Translations under genes and position numbers: made by a program
NCBI GenBank assembly: GCA_938018155.1
Contig: CALIIG010000160.1
Coordinates: 1 to 5,650, forward strand
Direction of reading: 5' to 3'
Length of the DNA: 5,650 nucleotides
Origin: an uncultured Prevotella sp.
GTDB lineage: Bacteria; Bacteroidota; Bacteroidia; Bacteroidales; Bacteroidaceae
Shown here: piece after piece, positions 4,961-5,650 of the stretch
Layout: every line of letters starts with the position of its first letter
Numbering within the stretch: position 1 is the first letter of the stretch
The notes under the pieces: generated by a model
What the model was told of the DNA's origin: nothing
The model's input: only the letters and a program-made list of their open reading frames with translations
Database searches by the model: none

Positions 4961-5650
4961 ATGAAAAAGAAAATATTAATATTCTCATTGGCAGCCCTTG
5001 CTACTACGATACGGGCACAGACTTTGGACGAGTGTCAGCGGGCTGCAGAGAAGAACTATCCCGTTATTAAACGGTATGACTTGATAGAACAGACAACCAG
5101 TCTAACGGTAAAGAATATTAAAAAAGGATGGTTGCCCCAGGTAACGGCATCGGCACAGGCCACTTACCAAAGCGATGTTGCCGCATGGCCCGGGAGCATG
5201 CAAGGGGCATTGCGACGGATGGGGCTGAATATGGAGGGCCTTAAGAAGCAGCAATACAGAGCGGAGATTGATGTACGGCAAACCCTTTACGACGGTGGTG
5301 CTATCAGCAGTCAGCGCAAAATAGCCGCCCGGAAAGGGAAAATAGAAGAGGTTCAGAACGAAGTAACCCTGTATCAGGTGCGAAAAAGGGTCAACGAAAT
5401 GTACTTTTCGCTCTTGCTCCTCGATGAACAAATTAAGCTTAACAACGATGTAAAGGAGCTGTTGCTGTCGAGCGAACAGAAGCTCGCTGCCATGCTGAAA
5501 GGCGGTACAGCGGCTACAAGCGACTATGAAAACGTGAAAGCGGAACGCCTTGGTGCCGAGCAATCGAACGTAAGCCTAAAGGCACAACAGCAGATGATAC
5601 GCCGGATGTTGAGCGTTTTTTGCGGAATTGAGGTCGGCCACTTGCAGAAA
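4961..5650 (+). CDS. TolC-family outer membrane efflux protein (5' part)
   Basis: The first 230 residues of an outer-membrane factor, the trimeric channel-tunnel of tripartite efflux pumps or type I secretion; the frame is open to the window edge, about half of the usual 400-480 residues. A Sec signal peptide is clear (KKK, a hydrophobic segment, cleavage after IRA near residue 19). TolC-family features follow: TLDECQRAAEKNYP (21-34), the usual start of the first helix; WLPQVTASAQATYQ (57-70), a membrane beta-strand; VRQTLYDGGAISSQRKIA (105-122); long amphipathic helices (about 125-170); and MLKGGTAATSDYENVKAERL (178-197), matching the conserved GxATxxD helix turn. In this family an HlyD-type membrane-fusion protein and an inner-membrane pump usually follow, but those lie outside. 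The divergent AraC-type gene and operator repeats suggest inducible control; the substrate is unknown. Confidence 0.92.
   Translation, partial: MKKKILIFSLAALATTIRAQTLDECQRAAEKNYPVIKRYDLIEQTTSLTVKNIKKGWLPQVTASAQATYQSDVAAWPGSMQGALRRMGLNMEGLKKQQYRAEIDVRQTLYDGGAISSQRKIAARKGKIEEVQNEVTLYQVRKRVNEMYFSLLLLDEQIKLNNDVKELLLSSEQKLAAMLKGGTAATSDYENVKAERLGAEQSNVSLKAQQQMIRRMLSVFCGIEVGHLQK

Overview
The window looks like chromosomal DNA from a member of the Bacteroidota, most likely a Prevotella-like Bacteroidales. Three things point there. Start-proximal regions carry the Bacteroidota sigma -7 signature TAnnTTTG (836-843, 3434-3441, 4928-4935). Glycyl-tRNA synthetase is the single-chain dimeric type and is followed by an FKBP-family lipoprotein with an acidic stretch after the lipobox cysteine. 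The regulator and efflux proteins also resemble Bacteroidota families. The genus is an inference.

Positions 1-832 hold no credible gene. About 500 bp of it (21-525) is a GC-rich array of palindromes. Two 85-bp imperfect direct repeats (21-105 and 441-525) bracket three copies of a C5/G5 hairpin element (129-163, 189-229, and 351-391 inverted). In both hairpin families the core between the palindromic arms is flipped in one copy relative to another. The next ~300 bp are quiet intergenic DNA ending in a palindrome (806-822) and the glyS promoter.

Positions 933-3319 carry two same-strand genes: glycyl-tRNA synthetase (519 aa, complete) and an exported FKBP-like peptidyl-prolyl isomerase lipoprotein (224 aa). 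The 152-bp gap between them is A-rich and holds four GGAGTTA repeats.

Positions 3411-3836 form a small independent transcription unit with no recognised family. It has a good promoter, a ~200-nt leader with an intrinsic-terminator-like hairpin and a second hairpin, an unusually good Shine-Dalgarno site, a 28-codon ORF for a hydrophobic peptide with a CxxC pair, and a strong terminator. It could be a small RNA followed by read-through, an attenuated leader, or a small membrane peptide gene.

Positions 3923-5650 hold a divergent pair: an AraC-family regulator on the minus strand and the first 230 codons of a TolC-family outer-membrane efflux protein on the plus strand. Their 165-bp intergenic region contains three copies of a 14-bp motif (ATATTGNNYGATWT), placed as expected for an operator through which the AraC protein would control the efflux operon and itself. 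Membrane-fusion and inner-membrane pump genes probably follow beyond the window.

The least explained parts are the palindrome array with flipped cores and the 3411-3836 small-ORF/leader locus. Neither is shown to be a new system by sequence alone.
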